Source: an uncultured Fodinibius sp. (GTDB lineage: Bacteria; Bacteroidota; Rhodothermia; Balneolales; Balneolaceae). From it: a DNA stretch of 64,000 nucleotides. Within the stretch, counting starts at the first letter, position 1; every line of letters starts with the position of its first letter. Positions 45,856-55,606 of this stretch are shown here, piece after piece. Made by a program: the position numbers and the translations under genes. The stretch is from positions 248,001 through 312,000 of the forward strand of contig CAJXOG010000001.1 of assembly GCA_913057775.1 (NCBI GenBank). Direction: 5' to 3'. The notes beneath the pieces were generated by a model. It saw only the letters and a list, made by a program, of their open reading frames with translations. It had not been told where the DNA came from and ran no database searches.

Positions 45856-48354
45856 CTAAAATCGAATCCAGTCGGTATCCTCAAGCCACTGTATCAATGC
45901 CGGTAAAAAGGTGACCGCTGCAACTAATGTCATCCCAATGCCGATTACAGCCATCATCCCCAGTGATTGCAACCCCGGATGGTTGGTAAACAACAATCCC
46001 GAAAATCCAAGCATTGTTGTTAAGGAACCTACCGTAACATGCTGGCCCGTGCTCGACAGGACATCCCACATGCTGTTCTTGCCCTCCTCGCGATAGCGAT
46101 GCGCCAGATGTACACCATTGTCCTCTCCTATACCCAAGATAGCAGGCAGAACAACAAGGTTGTAAAAGTTGAACATCATACCTGTAAACATCATAATAGC
46201 AAATAGCAGTAATAAACCTACCAGCAATGGGAGCATCGCAATAATTGCCCACCGCAATGATCGGAATGAGATCAACATCAAGATAAATACCATAATAAAT
46301 GTTGCGGCAACCATATAAGGACTCTCCTCACGCATAAGCTCTAGCATTTCAGCAGCAATAATTGAAGTGCTGGCAGCGTAAAATACCTCTCCACTATCGA
46401 GTTCTACTTTGCCTACATCATTTTTAAAGGCTATTGATTTTTCCCCGTCTGATAACCCTACGCTAGGATATACCATTACGAAATTACCAATATCTCCATC
46501 TTGGGTTACAAACTGACTTTTAAAATAGTCCGGCACCTGATTTATATTGAGCTTTTCTGTGGTCTGGGAAGCCCTTCGAAGTTTATCGAGTTGTTCATCT
46601 TCTTGATCAACAAGAAACGGATCTTTTAACAATTCGCGGACTTCTGCAATCTCTTGAAGCTTGTCAGTTACTGCAGAATCGGTAGGTGGAAAACGTTCAG
46701 GCAATGCCTCAACATCCAAAATAGTGGGGCTTGTAGTATCGGTTTCCATCCGATGGCGCAGCTTTTCTAAAATCTCAATAACCTGATCCTCATTATCAGC
46801 CAATATATAAGCAGGATTTCGCTTATCTGAGCTGGAAACCTGATTTTCAAGTTCATTAAACTCGGCATACTCGGGAAATTCCGGCTCCAGGTCTCCAAAA
46901 TCATACTGAAACTGCAAGTGCTGATAATTGAACGCCACGGCAACTGAAATTAGCAATCCCATTACAACAATAGAACGCGCAAACGGGAAGCGATGAAACA
47001 GACTTTCCGAACGATTTTGGGGCGCTTCGCTCTCATTAAATAAAATCCAGTTAAAGCGTTCAAAAATAACCAGCAGCGAGGGAATTATGAACAGCATACA
47101 TAACAAGGCTAGGATAATTCCTGAACCCGCAATAAAGCCAAATTCAGAAAATCCCCTGAACCGTGCCAGTACTAATACGAAAAGTGAAAAGGCTGTTGTC
47201 AGACCACTTACTAAAATAGCCGATCCTGTATTTTCATAGGTATCTACGAGGGAGTCCATGATGGATTTTCCACCTGCACGGAACTCAATATATCTTGCAT
47301 AATAGTGGATGCCGTAGTCGATCCCCATCCCGAAAAGTATAACAAAAAGTACCGATGTCATTGTATTGAGGGTACCAAGAACGAAATAGGTAATCCCAAA
47401 TGTCCAGGCAAGACTGATTACCAACGGTATGCCAATTACCAAAATGGGTACTGGTAACCGCATCAGGTGCTCCAAAAAACTGTGCTCTTTCCCTTCTTTG
47501 CCACCACGCTGGTAATTAATGTACTTCTTAAAGGAAAAATAGAACATCACCAATAACAACACACTTGAAATGCCCGAGGCAAAACTGTTGAAAACATCAC
47601 TCATGATGGAATCTATTTCAGAAAGATGCCGTTTAAGGCGCCCCCCGTACTCCACCTCCATTTCAGTATTATATTTCTGTGGATTAACCTCGGTAAGTAA
47701 GGAATCGTATGAGGCAAACATCCGGCGCAAATAGCTTAAATTACTCTTGGAACCTGTCGGGTACAACTTAAAAACAGCAATGGTGCTATCAGCACTAATG
47801 GGATATTCAGAGGGAATCAATGCATCGTAGCTCTCCTCAAACTCTCCGACTTCTGAAGATTCCTCTTCTTCATCGTCGAAATTCACCAGGAAAGGGTTAG
47901 CATCTTCTTTGGCTTTTTGGATTTCGTCCCGCAGATATGATTTAATATCAGCCAATTCGTTGGGCGTTGCAAAATAAAGAGCATTATTTTCTAAAAAGTC
48001 AGTTTCTTTGCGAAACTGAGCCCGTTTGAAGAAGTAGCGATCATCTTCATCATCATAAAGCTTCAAACTTTCACGAATCAAATCCTCAATAAAATGCTTG
48101 TTATCTTCGAAACTGGGCGACTTTACAGCCACTTCCATCGCTGTTTCTCCACCGACGGTATTCTGCAATTCATCAAGAGCCACGACGTGAGGATTTTTAT
48201 CAGGAAGCAGATTGGCTAGATCCGTATCTATCTTTAGTTGGACGGCATAACTCCCCATCAAAACAGCAAACAGGATAGCAATACCCAATACCCAAAATGG
48301 ATGCGAAGCGTTAAATTTTATAAGAGGACGAAAGAAATGGAGAATCTTTTCCAT
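45856..48354 (-). CDS. RND/MMPL-family exporter
   Basis: An 832-residue membrane protein of the MMPL type, with two sets of about six membrane helices around two large extracytoplasmic loops. The first loop (about 45-245) contains LLPDKNPHVVALDELQNT. Stretches such as FGMGIDYGIHYYARY (about 345) and GIGEDNGVHLAHRYR (about 745) hold the conserved Asp/His-type motifs of the hopanoid and lipid exporters HpnN and MmpL. A lipid-like substrate is inferred. Upstream on the same strand is a DUF3047 gene. Confidence 0.88.
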   Translation of the reverse strand: MEKILHFFRPLIKFNASHPFWVLGIAILFAVLMGSYAVQLKIDTDLANLLPDKNPHVVALDELQNTVGGETAMEVAVKSPSFEDNKHFIEDLIRESLKLYDDEDDRYFFKRAQFRKETDFLENNALYFATPNELADIKSYLRDEIQKAKEDANPFLVNFDDEEEESSEVGEFEESYDALIPSEYPISADSTIAVFKLYPTGSKSNLSYLRRMFASYDSLLTEVNPQKYNTEMEVEYGGRLKRHLSEIDSIMSDVFNSFASGISSVLLLVMFYFSFKKYINYQRGGKEGKEHSFLEHLMRLPVPILVIGIPLVISLAWTFGITYFVLGTLNTMTSVLFVILFGMGIDYGIHYYARYIEFRAGGKSIMDSLVDTYENTGSAILVSGLTTAFSLFVLVLARFRGFSEFGFIAGSGIILALLCMLFIIPSLLVIFERFNWILFNESEAPQNRSESLFHRFPFARSIVVMGLLISVAVAFNYQHLQFQYDFGDLEPEFPEYAEFNELENQVSSSDKRNPAYILADNEDQVIEILEKLRHRMETDTTSPTILDVEALPERFPPTDSAVTDKLQEIAEVRELLKDPFLVDQEDEQLDKLRRASQTTEKLNINQVPDYFKSQFVTQDGDIGNFVMVYPSVGLSDGEKSIAFKNDVGKVELDSGEVFYAASTSIIAAEMLELMREESPYMVAATFIMVFILMLISFRSLRWAIIAMLPLLVGLLLLFAIMMFTGMMFNFYNLVVLPAILGIGEDNGVHLAHRYREEGKNSMWDVLSSTGQHVTVGSLTTMLGFSGLLFTNHPGLQSLGMMAVIGIGMTLVAAVTFLPALIQWLEDTDWIRF

Positions 48355-48433
48355 TAAAATACGAGCGTTACTTTTTGATAATAAGCCGTGAAGTTAATCA
48401 TTTTATAAAAATATCAATAATGAACAGGCAGAT

Positions 48434-49186
48434 TTACTTCTCTGGTTTCAGCATGATATCGTCGTAATCAGCTTTTACATAACTATTCGTACTGTTACCG
48501 TCGCTGAGGATCAGAATAGCTATTGGATTCTTGGGTGGATCATCCCCAAACATTCGTCGATAATCTTCCACTAAATTCCGCTCAAAGGTCACCCACTCAC
48601 CGGTATCTTGTTCACCGGATTTCACAACCATTATTTGCTGATTTCCAAAAAGTTTGGAGCCGGTTTCTCCTTTTGGCAAAGTAGTACTCCAAGTATATCG
48701 GATCGATTTGGGTACTTTTTTTACCAGAGCAACGCGCCCCATATCGAAGACAACATAAATGCTGGCTACCGAATCGTTGCGATCGCTTGATTTCTCATTT
48801 CCTTCTTCAGGAAGTTTATGCGCTTTAACCTTCCACGAAAGTATAGGAGTCTCGTAAAGATTAATGTCATAAATATTTTCTTTATCCTCGTTAATTAATG
48901 GAAAACTGATGTGCTTGGCCGTAACGCCCTGATATCTTAAAAACTTGTTGTCATTATTGTTTCGAACTTTGTACAAATAGTGCTGGGAAAAATCTTTAGT
49001 ATGATTGATCAGTTTTTTATTCCCATCCCGATCGTACCAGCGTTGCGGAAGCTCACCGACTGGATCATTTTCAAAATCTTCAATAACGATAGTACCATCA
49101 CTTTTGCGATCAAGTGATTCTTGTGCTTGTGCTGATAGGGATAATAGCAAACAGAGTAAGACCGAATATGATATAAACTTCATCAA
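48434..49186 (-). CDS. Secreted DUF3047 protein
   Basis: A 250-residue protein with a signal peptide ending near AQAQES (about 22). The rest fits DUF3047: IEDFENDPVGELPQRWYDRD, PILSWKVKAHKLP and SIYVVFDMG. ILILSDGNSTNSYVKADYDDIML sits near the end. The family resembles carbohydrate-binding beta-sandwich folds, but its function is not known. It lies 79 bases upstream of the RND/MMPL gene. Confidence 0.83.
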   Translation of the reverse strand: MMKFISYSVLLCLLLSLSAQAQESLDRKSDGTIVIEDFENDPVGELPQRWYDRDGNKKLINHTKDFSQHYLYKVRNNNDNKFLRYQGVTAKHISFPLINEDKENIYDINLYETPILSWKVKAHKLPEEGNEKSSDRNDSVASIYVVFDMGRVALVKKVPKSIRYTWSTTLPKGETGSKLFGNQQIMVVKSGEQDTGEWVTFERNLVEDYRRMFGDDPPKNPIAILILSDGNSTNSYVKADYDDIMLKPEK

Positions 49187-49415
49187 TGGGAAATAGCTTT
49201 TGTAGATTTTATGTACGATTCGAATATACTTTTTATAACTTGGCTTTAATAGGGATAATACAAATTCAGTAGTGCTAACGTTTATCCTAACACTTTATTT
49301 GTTTATTAATTTTATTATAAACTATAACATTAAGACTGTACGAAAAGATGAATATTCCGTACATTCCATGTCTTGAAACGAGACTTCAACTTGAGTTCGT
49401 AACCTTTTCTAAAAA

Positions 49416-49886
49416 ATGTCCACACACAAACGTATTATTGGCATTGTATTGCTGATCAATATTCTGCTGGTAAGTACCCACAGAGGAGAGTTCTGGCCAT
49501 TTAGCATCTTTCCCATGTTCTCACAAGCCGGCAATCCATGGTCGCGCGGAGTTGTAGAAAATGTACAAGATACTACGCGCGCAAACTTATGGGAGACAAA
49601 ATCTATCGATAAAATTGATAATCGTATTTTAGCACTTGAGAAGTACGGCATTCACGAAATCGATTATGCCAATTATATATCTAAAACCAAAGATTGGAAT
49701 ACCAAAAAGATAAATGGCCTGCGCAGTACTTTTCAGATCGCTGATTATCCCGATCAAATGTGGTTGGCCACTCGGGTAGTTGGTTCTCTAACTGAGAAGG
49801 ATTCGGTGGAAATAAAAGCCATACCCATGTTTCTATTTACCGCCGACACCACGATCAAGAATCCGAACCTCTTTTCTCAAAATTAG
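49416..49886 (+). CDS. Small secreted or anchored protein, unknown function
   Basis: A 156-residue protein with an N-terminal hydrophobic segment (about 6-20) and a soluble remainder. No family recognised. It lies 8 bases before the HTTM-like membrane protein gene, so the two probably work together. FPMFSQAGNPWSRG in the first part is unusual for a signal anchor and might be a loop next to the membrane. Confidence 0.65.
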   Translation: MSTHKRIIGIVLLINILLVSTHRGEFWPFSIFPMFSQAGNPWSRGVVENVQDTTRANLWETKSIDKIDNRILALEKYGIHEIDYANYISKTKDWNTKKINGLRSTFQIADYPDQMWLATRVVGSLTEKDSVEIKAIPMFLFTADTTIKNPNLFSQN

Positions 49887-49894
49887 CGCTGCCA

Positions 49895-50794
49895 ATGGAT
49901 CGTCTATTCCAAAATTTATTTCAGTTTGATGCTCCGGACTCTATCGGTACCAAAATTCAGCTCCGCATATTTGAACTATGCACAGTTTATTTTACTCTAA
50001 GCTATACTTGGGAATGGGCGCTGTATGTGCCCCGCCTTAGTGACGTTGTACTACCCTTGGGTATTGCCAACTATATTAACGTAGAAATCTTTTTTGGCGA
50101 TCTGGCCACCGTAAACGCTATTTTGATAACCCTTTTCTGCCTTATTCCCTTTCTTTTTAAAAAATTACGATGGCTTTATGCCCCGGCTTTTCTGCTATTC
50201 CATTTGCAGCACGTGGTCCGTTTTTCGCAGGGCGAAATTCCCCATAGCGCAAACATGGTTGGATTTGCTTTAATGGGACTGGGTTTAGCCGAAATATTTT
50301 TCAGAAATGATATTAAAAAGAGCCTGGCTTTCGCCTTTGGTTTTACCGTATTCTTTTTTGGTTTGGGATATACCTCCGCGGCCTTAAGTAAGTTAGTTGC
50401 CACCGGTATCACCTGGCCCTCAGGCGAACATTTGTGGCTTTGGATGGGTGAAAAAAGCATTGATATCCTTTCAAAAACAGGAGAATTCCAATTTAACTGG
50501 CTACAGCAGCTGGCTTTTGATTATTGGTGGATAGCCACTGCAATACTTTCATTCGGTATTTTTACCGAATTTATCGGATTCCTAATCTGGTGGAAGCCAC
50601 TTCGTCCCTACGTTACCCTATTATTAATTGCGATGCATTTTGGTATCGACTGGACGATGAATATCTTCTTTTTCACTTTTACCGTTCAATTAATCGTTAT
50701 AGGCTTCCCTTGGAATAACCTTATCAACAAGTTAACTGGTTCGATATCTAAATCATCTACGCAGAAAACAATTGAGCAATATCTTCTTTACTGA
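49895..50794 (+). CDS. Multi-pass membrane protein, HTTM-like
   Basis: A 299-residue inner-membrane protein with about seven hydrophobic segments. GLGYTSAALSKLVATGITWPSGEHLWLW and MHFGIDWTMNIFFFTFTVQLIVI resemble the HTTM (vitamin K-dependent carboxylase-like) membrane proteins; the match is by pattern only. No carboxylase function should be inferred. It follows the small gene at 49416 by 8 bases and precedes the glycosyltransferase at 50907 by 112 bases. Confidence 0.55.
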   Translation: MDRLFQNLFQFDAPDSIGTKIQLRIFELCTVYFTLSYTWEWALYVPRLSDVVLPLGIANYINVEIFFGDLATVNAILITLFCLIPFLFKKLRWLYAPAFLLFHLQHVVRFSQGEIPHSANMVGFALMGLGLAEIFFRNDIKKSLAFAFGFTVFFFGLGYTSAALSKLVATGITWPSGEHLWLWMGEKSIDILSKTGEFQFNWLQQLAFDYWWIATAILSFGIFTEFIGFLIWWKPLRPYVTLLLIAMHFGIDWTMNIFFFTFTVQLIVIGFPWNNLINKLTGSISKSSTQKTIEQYLLY

Positions 50795-50906
50795 TTTTAT
50801 CTACATTTAAAAATATTCTTCAAATATCTCTCTGTAGCTTCTCAAATAAATTCTTTAATATTAGCCACTAATAAATCAACGTTTTTAGCTAATATTTCGT
50901 GATTTC

Positions 50907-51713
50907 ATGCCCGAATCTGCACAGAAAAAGAATCCTGCCACACAACCGAAAGTAAGTTGCTTAACCGTTACTGCTGACCGCAAACATCTGATGAAACGAG
51001 CAGTACTATGCTTTCAAAATCAGACGTATAAGAATAAAGAACTGGTGATCATTGACGATGGAGCACAAGATCTTGGGGATATCCTTACCGACTTGCCTGC
51101 AGATCAGGTCAAATATGTAAAGTTAGAAAAGAAGCCCGAAAATACGCTCGGCAAATTACGCAATCGCTCACTCGATGAGGCAAATGGTGATTTTTTAGTG
51201 CAGTGGGATGATGACGACTGGTATCATCCTGAACGCATTGCCATCCAGGCTCAGACGCTTATGGCCGGTTATGATGCCTGCTGCCTGTCCGGAGCACTCA
51301 TGCACCTGGATGAGGAACTATACATGCATCATCCCTATGTCGGTTATCTGCCCGATGGAATTCCAGGCAGCATTATGCACCGCGCTGATGCTGATATTCG
51401 GTACCCGCATACCCGCCGGGCCGAGGATACAGTATATCTCAATGAGTGGATGGAACAACGATATTTACAGCTTCCTGATGATTATTCCCATCTTTTTATT
51501 CGATGTTATCACGGCAATAATACATGGGAAAAGGATCATTTTTTAAGACGAATCCGAAATAATCCAAAGGATGCAATTTTATACGTCTGGCATAAAATGA
51601 TTAAAGGGGATTTATTTACTCATCCACGTTTTCGTCTTACTGACGAGCAGACAGAAGCATTTGAAATGTATTTGGATGACTCTCAAAATCTAAACTTGTT
51701 ATCCATCAACTAA
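50907..51713 (+). CDS. Family 2 glycosyltransferase
   Basis: A 268-residue GT-A fold enzyme. VSCLTVTADRKHLMKRAV starts the fold, D50/D51 (IIDDG) bind the nucleotide, and the metal site is DDDD at 101-104 in VQWDDDDWYHPER. There is no membrane helix. A glycosyl donor cannot be assigned. The sulfotransferase gene starts 4 bases after its stop, so the two act in one pathway. Confidence 0.88.
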   Translation: MPESAQKKNPATQPKVSCLTVTADRKHLMKRAVLCFQNQTYKNKELVIIDDGAQDLGDILTDLPADQVKYVKLEKKPENTLGKLRNRSLDEANGDFLVQWDDDDWYHPERIAIQAQTLMAGYDACCLSGALMHLDEELYMHHPYVGYLPDGIPGSIMHRADADIRYPHTRRAEDTVYLNEWMEQRYLQLPDDYSHLFIRCYHGNNTWEKDHFLRRIRNNPKDAILYVWHKMIKGDLFTHPRFRLTDEQTEAFEMYLDDSQNLNLLSIN

Positions 51714-51717
51714 ACCC

Positions 51718-52566
51718 GTGAAGTTTAACCGTATATTTTTAGTTGGATGTCCCCGTTCAGGAACCACTCTCCTGCAAAGTATGGTTGCCAGTCATTCGCA
51801 GGTTATCTCCTTCCCTGAAACACATTTCTTTTCCAAGACGCTTTCCATCAATCCACTGTTGAGACGTATTAAACTTTACGGACCCGGCAGTCGTGATTTT
51901 ATTACCGACTTTTTGGATGAGCATGGTTACTCAGATATCCGGCCCTTCTCTGACCTTCCTCCTCTTTGCACGCACAACAGATGGTGCAAAACGCTGTTAA
52001 ATACGATTGATGAAATGATTTTGGCTGAATCAGGAGACCCTAAATCAAACAATATATGGGGATTGGAAAAAACCCCGCGACACTTGTTTTATATTTCATC
52101 TATTCAACAAGTTGGATATCAAAATAAATTTTTGCACATCTTGCGTAGCGGACCTGATGTGGTGGCCAGCCTTTATTTGGCTACCCAAAAATATCCCGAG
52201 CAATGGGGCGGATCGCGATCTATCAAAAAATGCATCAGCTGGTGGAATAACAGCATCAGAGAGTCCCTTAAATACCAAGATGATCCTAATCATCTATTTG
52301 CTACGTACGAGCAGCTTCTCACAAATCCTGAAAAAGTATTAGAAACCATATGCAACTTTATGGAAATCGACTACCAAAAAACAATGACTGAAGATTTTCA
52401 TAATAGAGCCGGATCGCTGACTAAGGAGGCGGAAGAATGGAAACAGAGAAATGTTAAGCAGTCTCTGAGTAAAAGTAATAAGCTACAACAGCATTTCGAT
52501 GATGAAACTATTGCTTACATCAGGAAAAATGTGCTCAATATCGATTTAGCGCAATTTCATCACTAA
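51718..52566 (+). CDS. Sulfotransferase-family protein
   Basis: A 282-residue PAPS-dependent sulfotransferase-like protein. The 5'-phosphosulfate loop is FLVGCPRSGTTLLQ (residues 7-20) and the 3'-phosphate stretch is LHILRSGPDVVASLY (139-153). EKTPRH at 117-122 is typical of the Sulfotransfer_3 group. The start is GTG at 51718, only 4 bases after the glycosyltransferase stop. Sulfation of a sugar chain is inferred from the neighbour. No PAPS-synthesis genes are in the window. Confidence 0.85.
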   Translation: MKFNRIFLVGCPRSGTTLLQSMVASHSQVISFPETHFFSKTLSINPLLRRIKLYGPGSRDFITDFLDEHGYSDIRPFSDLPPLCTHNRWCKTLLNTIDEMILAESGDPKSNNIWGLEKTPRHLFYISSIQQVGYQNKFLHILRSGPDVVASLYLATQKYPEQWGGSRSIKKCISWWNNSIRESLKYQDDPNHLFATYEQLLTNPEKVLETICNFMEIDYQKTMTEDFHNRAGSLTKEAEEWKQRNVKQSLSKSNKLQQHFDDETIAYIRKNVLNIDLAQFHH

Positions 52567-52578
52567 AAATAGAATCTG

Positions 52579-53541
52579 CTACTTCAGAGATTCGGCCTCT
52601 TCAATATCTTCAGGATCGATTGACTGGGGATTAACAGGCAGCTGATCCTGAGTAATAGAACTTGTAATGAAGGAAATAGCACCAATCAATTTTTTAAGAA
52701 TTAAGTTCGCCGTTAGTACGCCTACGAGCTGCCCTTCGGGAACATTTAGCATCACCGACATTTCAAGAGCCACACTAACATACAGAACGTCGCGACTGGG
52801 TAAAAAAGGAATCCGGGTGGACATAATTTGTGCGGCCATCAAACTAAACCATACTGCCCACGGAACCGTGGGTTCGGCAATTTTATATTGAATGATCTGA
52901 ATCAAGTTTGTCAAGATGAGCCTTCCCGTATAAATACTTGAAATTTTTACCGCATCACGCAGACTCACCGTGAGGATATAACTTCGGAATTTATATCCCA
53001 CAAAAAATACTACAAATACGGCAAGTCCAATCCAGGCGTATGTTATCCAGCTTTCTATTTGTGGAATATAGTCTTCGATATTTATATATCCCTGAGTGAG
53101 GAAAAAGATGAGCAGTATGACCGAAATAAATGTAGAAGAAAGCGAAGAAAGGATATTATTATCCTTCACAAACTTCATAGCCTCTACAGCGGGAATCTTC
53201 AACTTATCTTTAGCCCAGTAGAACAAGTAAAATTCACCTGAATAGCCCAATACATCGGTATTGAGTACTTTCTTTTGAACGAAAACAAGAAATGCTCTAA
53301 AACCTCTAAAATTCCATTTTACTCCATATATAAAAATTTCGGAGATGGGTAAAGAGAAGTAAATTAAAATAAATAGCAGGTAAAAAAGTGGATTCAGCGG
53401 CAGCGACTCTATTACTTGCGCCAGCCCGATATCATAAAGCTTATATATCAGGTAGCCAATAATACCTGCCTGCAACAGGTACCGTATCCCCTTTTTAAGA
53501 TACGACTTCCATGTTTTTTCCTGTTCTCCTTTTTGACTCAT
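52579..53541 (-). CDS. Membrane protein, flippase-like (LPG synthase TM type)
   Basis: A 320-residue integral membrane protein with about seven to eight hydrophobic segments. The overall pattern, including VLGYSGEFYLFYWAKDKL and PFLPSRDVLYVSVALEMS, resembles the flippase-like lysylphosphatidylglycerol synthase membrane family. The catalytic domain of MprF is absent. It converges with the sulfotransferase gene and follows the 120-residue ORF and the GT gene on the minus strand. A role in moving or anchoring a lipid-linked sugar is inference. Confidence 0.6.
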   Translation of the reverse strand: MSQKGEQEKTWKSYLKKGIRYLLQAGIIGYLIYKLYDIGLAQVIESLPLNPLFYLLFILIYFSLPISEIFIYGVKWNFRGFRAFLVFVQKKVLNTDVLGYSGEFYLFYWAKDKLKIPAVEAMKFVKDNNILSSLSSTFISVILLIFFLTQGYINIEDYIPQIESWITYAWIGLAVFVVFFVGYKFRSYILTVSLRDAVKISSIYTGRLILTNLIQIIQYKIAEPTVPWAVWFSLMAAQIMSTRIPFLPSRDVLYVSVALEMSVMLNVPEGQLVGVLTANLILKKLIGAISFITSSITQDQLPVNPQSIDPEDIEEAESLK

Positions 53542-53544
53542 CTA

Positions 53545-53907
53545 CTACCTCAATTTATACCAGCGGAGTGTTGAGTACATTCTCGAATTATAATCCAAAA
53601 ATGGGTTTACAGCTGTTTTATATAGCTCGATAAAATGAAATGAATTAATCTGGGATAAACGCACTACCCCATCAAAACCAGTATTAAGGCGAAAAAATCG
53701 ATTTATAAAATTTGTCGACTGTTGATCAACTGTACCTCCTGTATTGGCATAAAACAAGAATAGCAGATCACACAAACTAGGAGAAGCTACTGAATCCGAT
53801 TCCAAGCCATACGCAATACTATTCTGTAGGACATAAAGCAGATGAGAAAGCAAATCAATAATCACCAATAAAAAACTATACCTGCCTGTGGAAATAGGAA
53901 AGTTCAT
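53545..53907 (-). CDS. Possible small protein, unrecognised
   Basis: A 120-codon ORF exactly fills the space between two minus-strand genes, 3 and 6 bases from their ends, which favours a real gene. Against it, the composition is odd (few Lys/Glu, many Ser, Asn, Leu and Phe) and no family is recognised. No signal peptide is evident, although the first part is hydrophobic. It could be a diverged fragment of a surface-glycan enzyme. Confidence 0.4.
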   Translation of the reverse strand: MNFPISTGRYSFLLVIIDLLSHLLYVLQNSIAYGLESDSVASPSLCDLLFLFYANTGGTVDQQSTNFINRFFRLNTGFDGVVRLSQINSFHFIELYKTAVNPFLDYNSRMYSTLRWYKLR

Positions 53908-53913
53908 GAATAG

Positions 53914-54936
53914 TTATGCATTCTCTGCAAGTCTGTCTTTACCACTTATGAGATCGGTATATTTTTGCTTTTTAAGCATATTCCATGTCCGTTCAGAAAA
54001 CTCGGAAAATGGCTGTTTTTGATGATACCATCCAAAGTGCAGACAATATGGAGTTGTTTTTAAGTAGTCACCTTTGCCAGGTATGAGTGAAAAAATATTA
54101 ACCAGCAACTTGCGAAGCAGTTTGCTCTTCAATCCCCGAAAACTGTACACAAAGCGGTCGCAGTAGTATTTACAGACCACATACTCGAAATCCGCATCGT
54201 GGGACGTTAAATCCGAAATATAGTCTAACTGAGGACTCGTATGTCCTTGCAGCCACGGATATACTGGCAAATCCAGCTTTGACATTGCCATCGCCATACT
54301 CCATTCACAGGACTCTTCACTGCGCCCCTGCTCCAAAGTACGACTGCGGAAATGGGTTTCATCTTTTCGATCCAGCATTTTCTGAGCCAACTCGCACACT
54401 TTCTTAGTCATGCTGTAATCCTGAGCGTAAACCATTCCGGTTTGCACGCGACTCAAATAGCTGAGTCCAAAATGATCCAAGGTTTGTTTTCGACGCCTGA
54501 ATAAAATATCTGCTACAATACCAATATTTTTGGGTCCGCCAAAGAAGTTATCTGAAATTTGTGTTCCCGTTACAGTAAACGGATAAGGTTCAAAAGACTT
54601 CCACAGGTTTTCGGGTTCTTTGCACCAAATGATATCACTGTCGAGAAAGATGTTTTTCTCAAAAAACATAAACTCATGCAAGTGATGCTTAAACCCAACA
54701 ATAGAAGCATTCTCTTCGGGTAAAACATGAATATGATCAAAAATGCCCGTTAGGCCATGTTCTTCGAGAATATTCTCGTGCTTTTCTGTACATGCCAATG
54801 CAACGGGGCGATCTTCATCGTATCGACGCAACGATACCACCGAAGCTACAGCATGTTTTAAGTAACGTGGATGACCATAGGTGGCATATACATATCCCTC
54901 CGGTGCTAATCGCTTTTCTTGTACTGATTTAAGCAT
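53914..54936 (-). CDS. Glycosyltransferase-like nucleotide-sugar enzyme
   Basis: A 340-residue GT-A type protein. It starts with YVYATYGHPRYLKHAVASVVSLRRY and has a DxD metal site at 99-101 (IFLDSDIIW). The pattern resembles the GT8 / nucleotide-diphospho-sugar transferase group. There is no membrane segment. It is the first gene of a minus-strand run with the 120-codon ORF and the flippase-like gene, so together with the plus-strand GT2 and sulfotransferase it marks a glycan locus. Confidence 0.75.
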   Translation of the reverse strand: MLKSVQEKRLAPEGYVYATYGHPRYLKHAVASVVSLRRYDEDRPVALACTEKHENILEEHGLTGIFDHIHVLPEENASIVGFKHHLHEFMFFEKNIFLDSDIIWCKEPENLWKSFEPYPFTVTGTQISDNFFGGPKNIGIVADILFRRRKQTLDHFGLSYLSRVQTGMVYAQDYSMTKKVCELAQKMLDRKDETHFRSRTLEQGRSEESCEWSMAMAMSKLDLPVYPWLQGHTSPQLDYISDLTSHDADFEYVVCKYYCDRFVYSFRGLKSKLLRKLLVNIFSLIPGKGDYLKTTPYCLHFGWYHQKQPFSEFSERTWNMLKKQKYTDLISGKDRLAENA

Positions 54937-54990
54937 AAAAGTAGGTTAGTTTGATACGAATATAATGGGATAATGTCTCTTTATTAAACC

Positions 54991-55602
54991 TTATTTAGCC
55001 GCTCTCTTGCGGAGGGTTTCCAAAAGGGAGCTATATCCTTTCTTACGGATAATATTTTGAAATTGGCGCTGATAAGATCCGGCAGTTGAGACATCATCAA
55101 TAATCATATCTATAACCACCCACTTATTGTTATACCCATCAAATTTCATCTCATAACTTACAGGAGTACGAACCTTTTCGAGCTGGGCTAAGGTTATAAC
55201 TGTTGCAGAACTGTCCTCTACATTTATTTGCTCATATTTTACATCAGCTCGATAAATATCCAATTTATTTAACGATTGGTCGCGAATAATAGTCGAAAAT
55301 AAATCAACAAACTCAGTACGCTGCTCCGTAGACAATGTATCAAAAGTAACTTGCAATGCCTGCTTTGCCATTGTCCGGTAATCAATAATACCGTTGATAA
55401 TATCTTTTAACCTATCGCGCTGCTCCTGAGTATATTCTGTTCCTTTTGGACCAAGCAGATCTTTAATTTCATCGTCACGCTCTTCGAGTAAATCGCGTAC
55501 TGTAGAACTGTCTAATTGGGCAAAACTGTTGCTGGGATTTAAAAACATAAATCCTAAAAGCGCTGATAAAAAAACTATATAAAGTTTATTTAGAAAAGTC
55601 AT
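54991..55602 (-). CDS. MlaC-like periplasmic phospholipid carrier
   Basis: A 203-residue protein with a signal peptide ending at SFAQ (about 29). DRLKDIINGIIDYRTMAKQAL, YEQINVEDSSATVITLAQ and WVVIDMIIDDVSTAGSYQRQF fit the MlaC/Ttg2D family, which carries phospholipids between the membranes. The other mla genes (mlaE, mlaF, mlaD) are not adjacent. It directly follows a TolC gene on the same strand, 4 bases apart. Confidence 0.88.
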   Translation of the reverse strand: MTFLNKLYIVFLSALLGFMFLNPSNSFAQLDSSTVRDLLEERDDEIKDLLGPKGTEYTQEQRDRLKDIINGIIDYRTMAKQALQVTFDTLSTEQRTEFVDLFSTIIRDQSLNKLDIYRADVKYEQINVEDSSATVITLAQLEKVRTPVSYEMKFDGYNNKWVVIDMIIDDVSTAGSYQRQFQNIIRKKGYSSLLETLRKRAAK

Positions 55603-55606
55603 TGTA

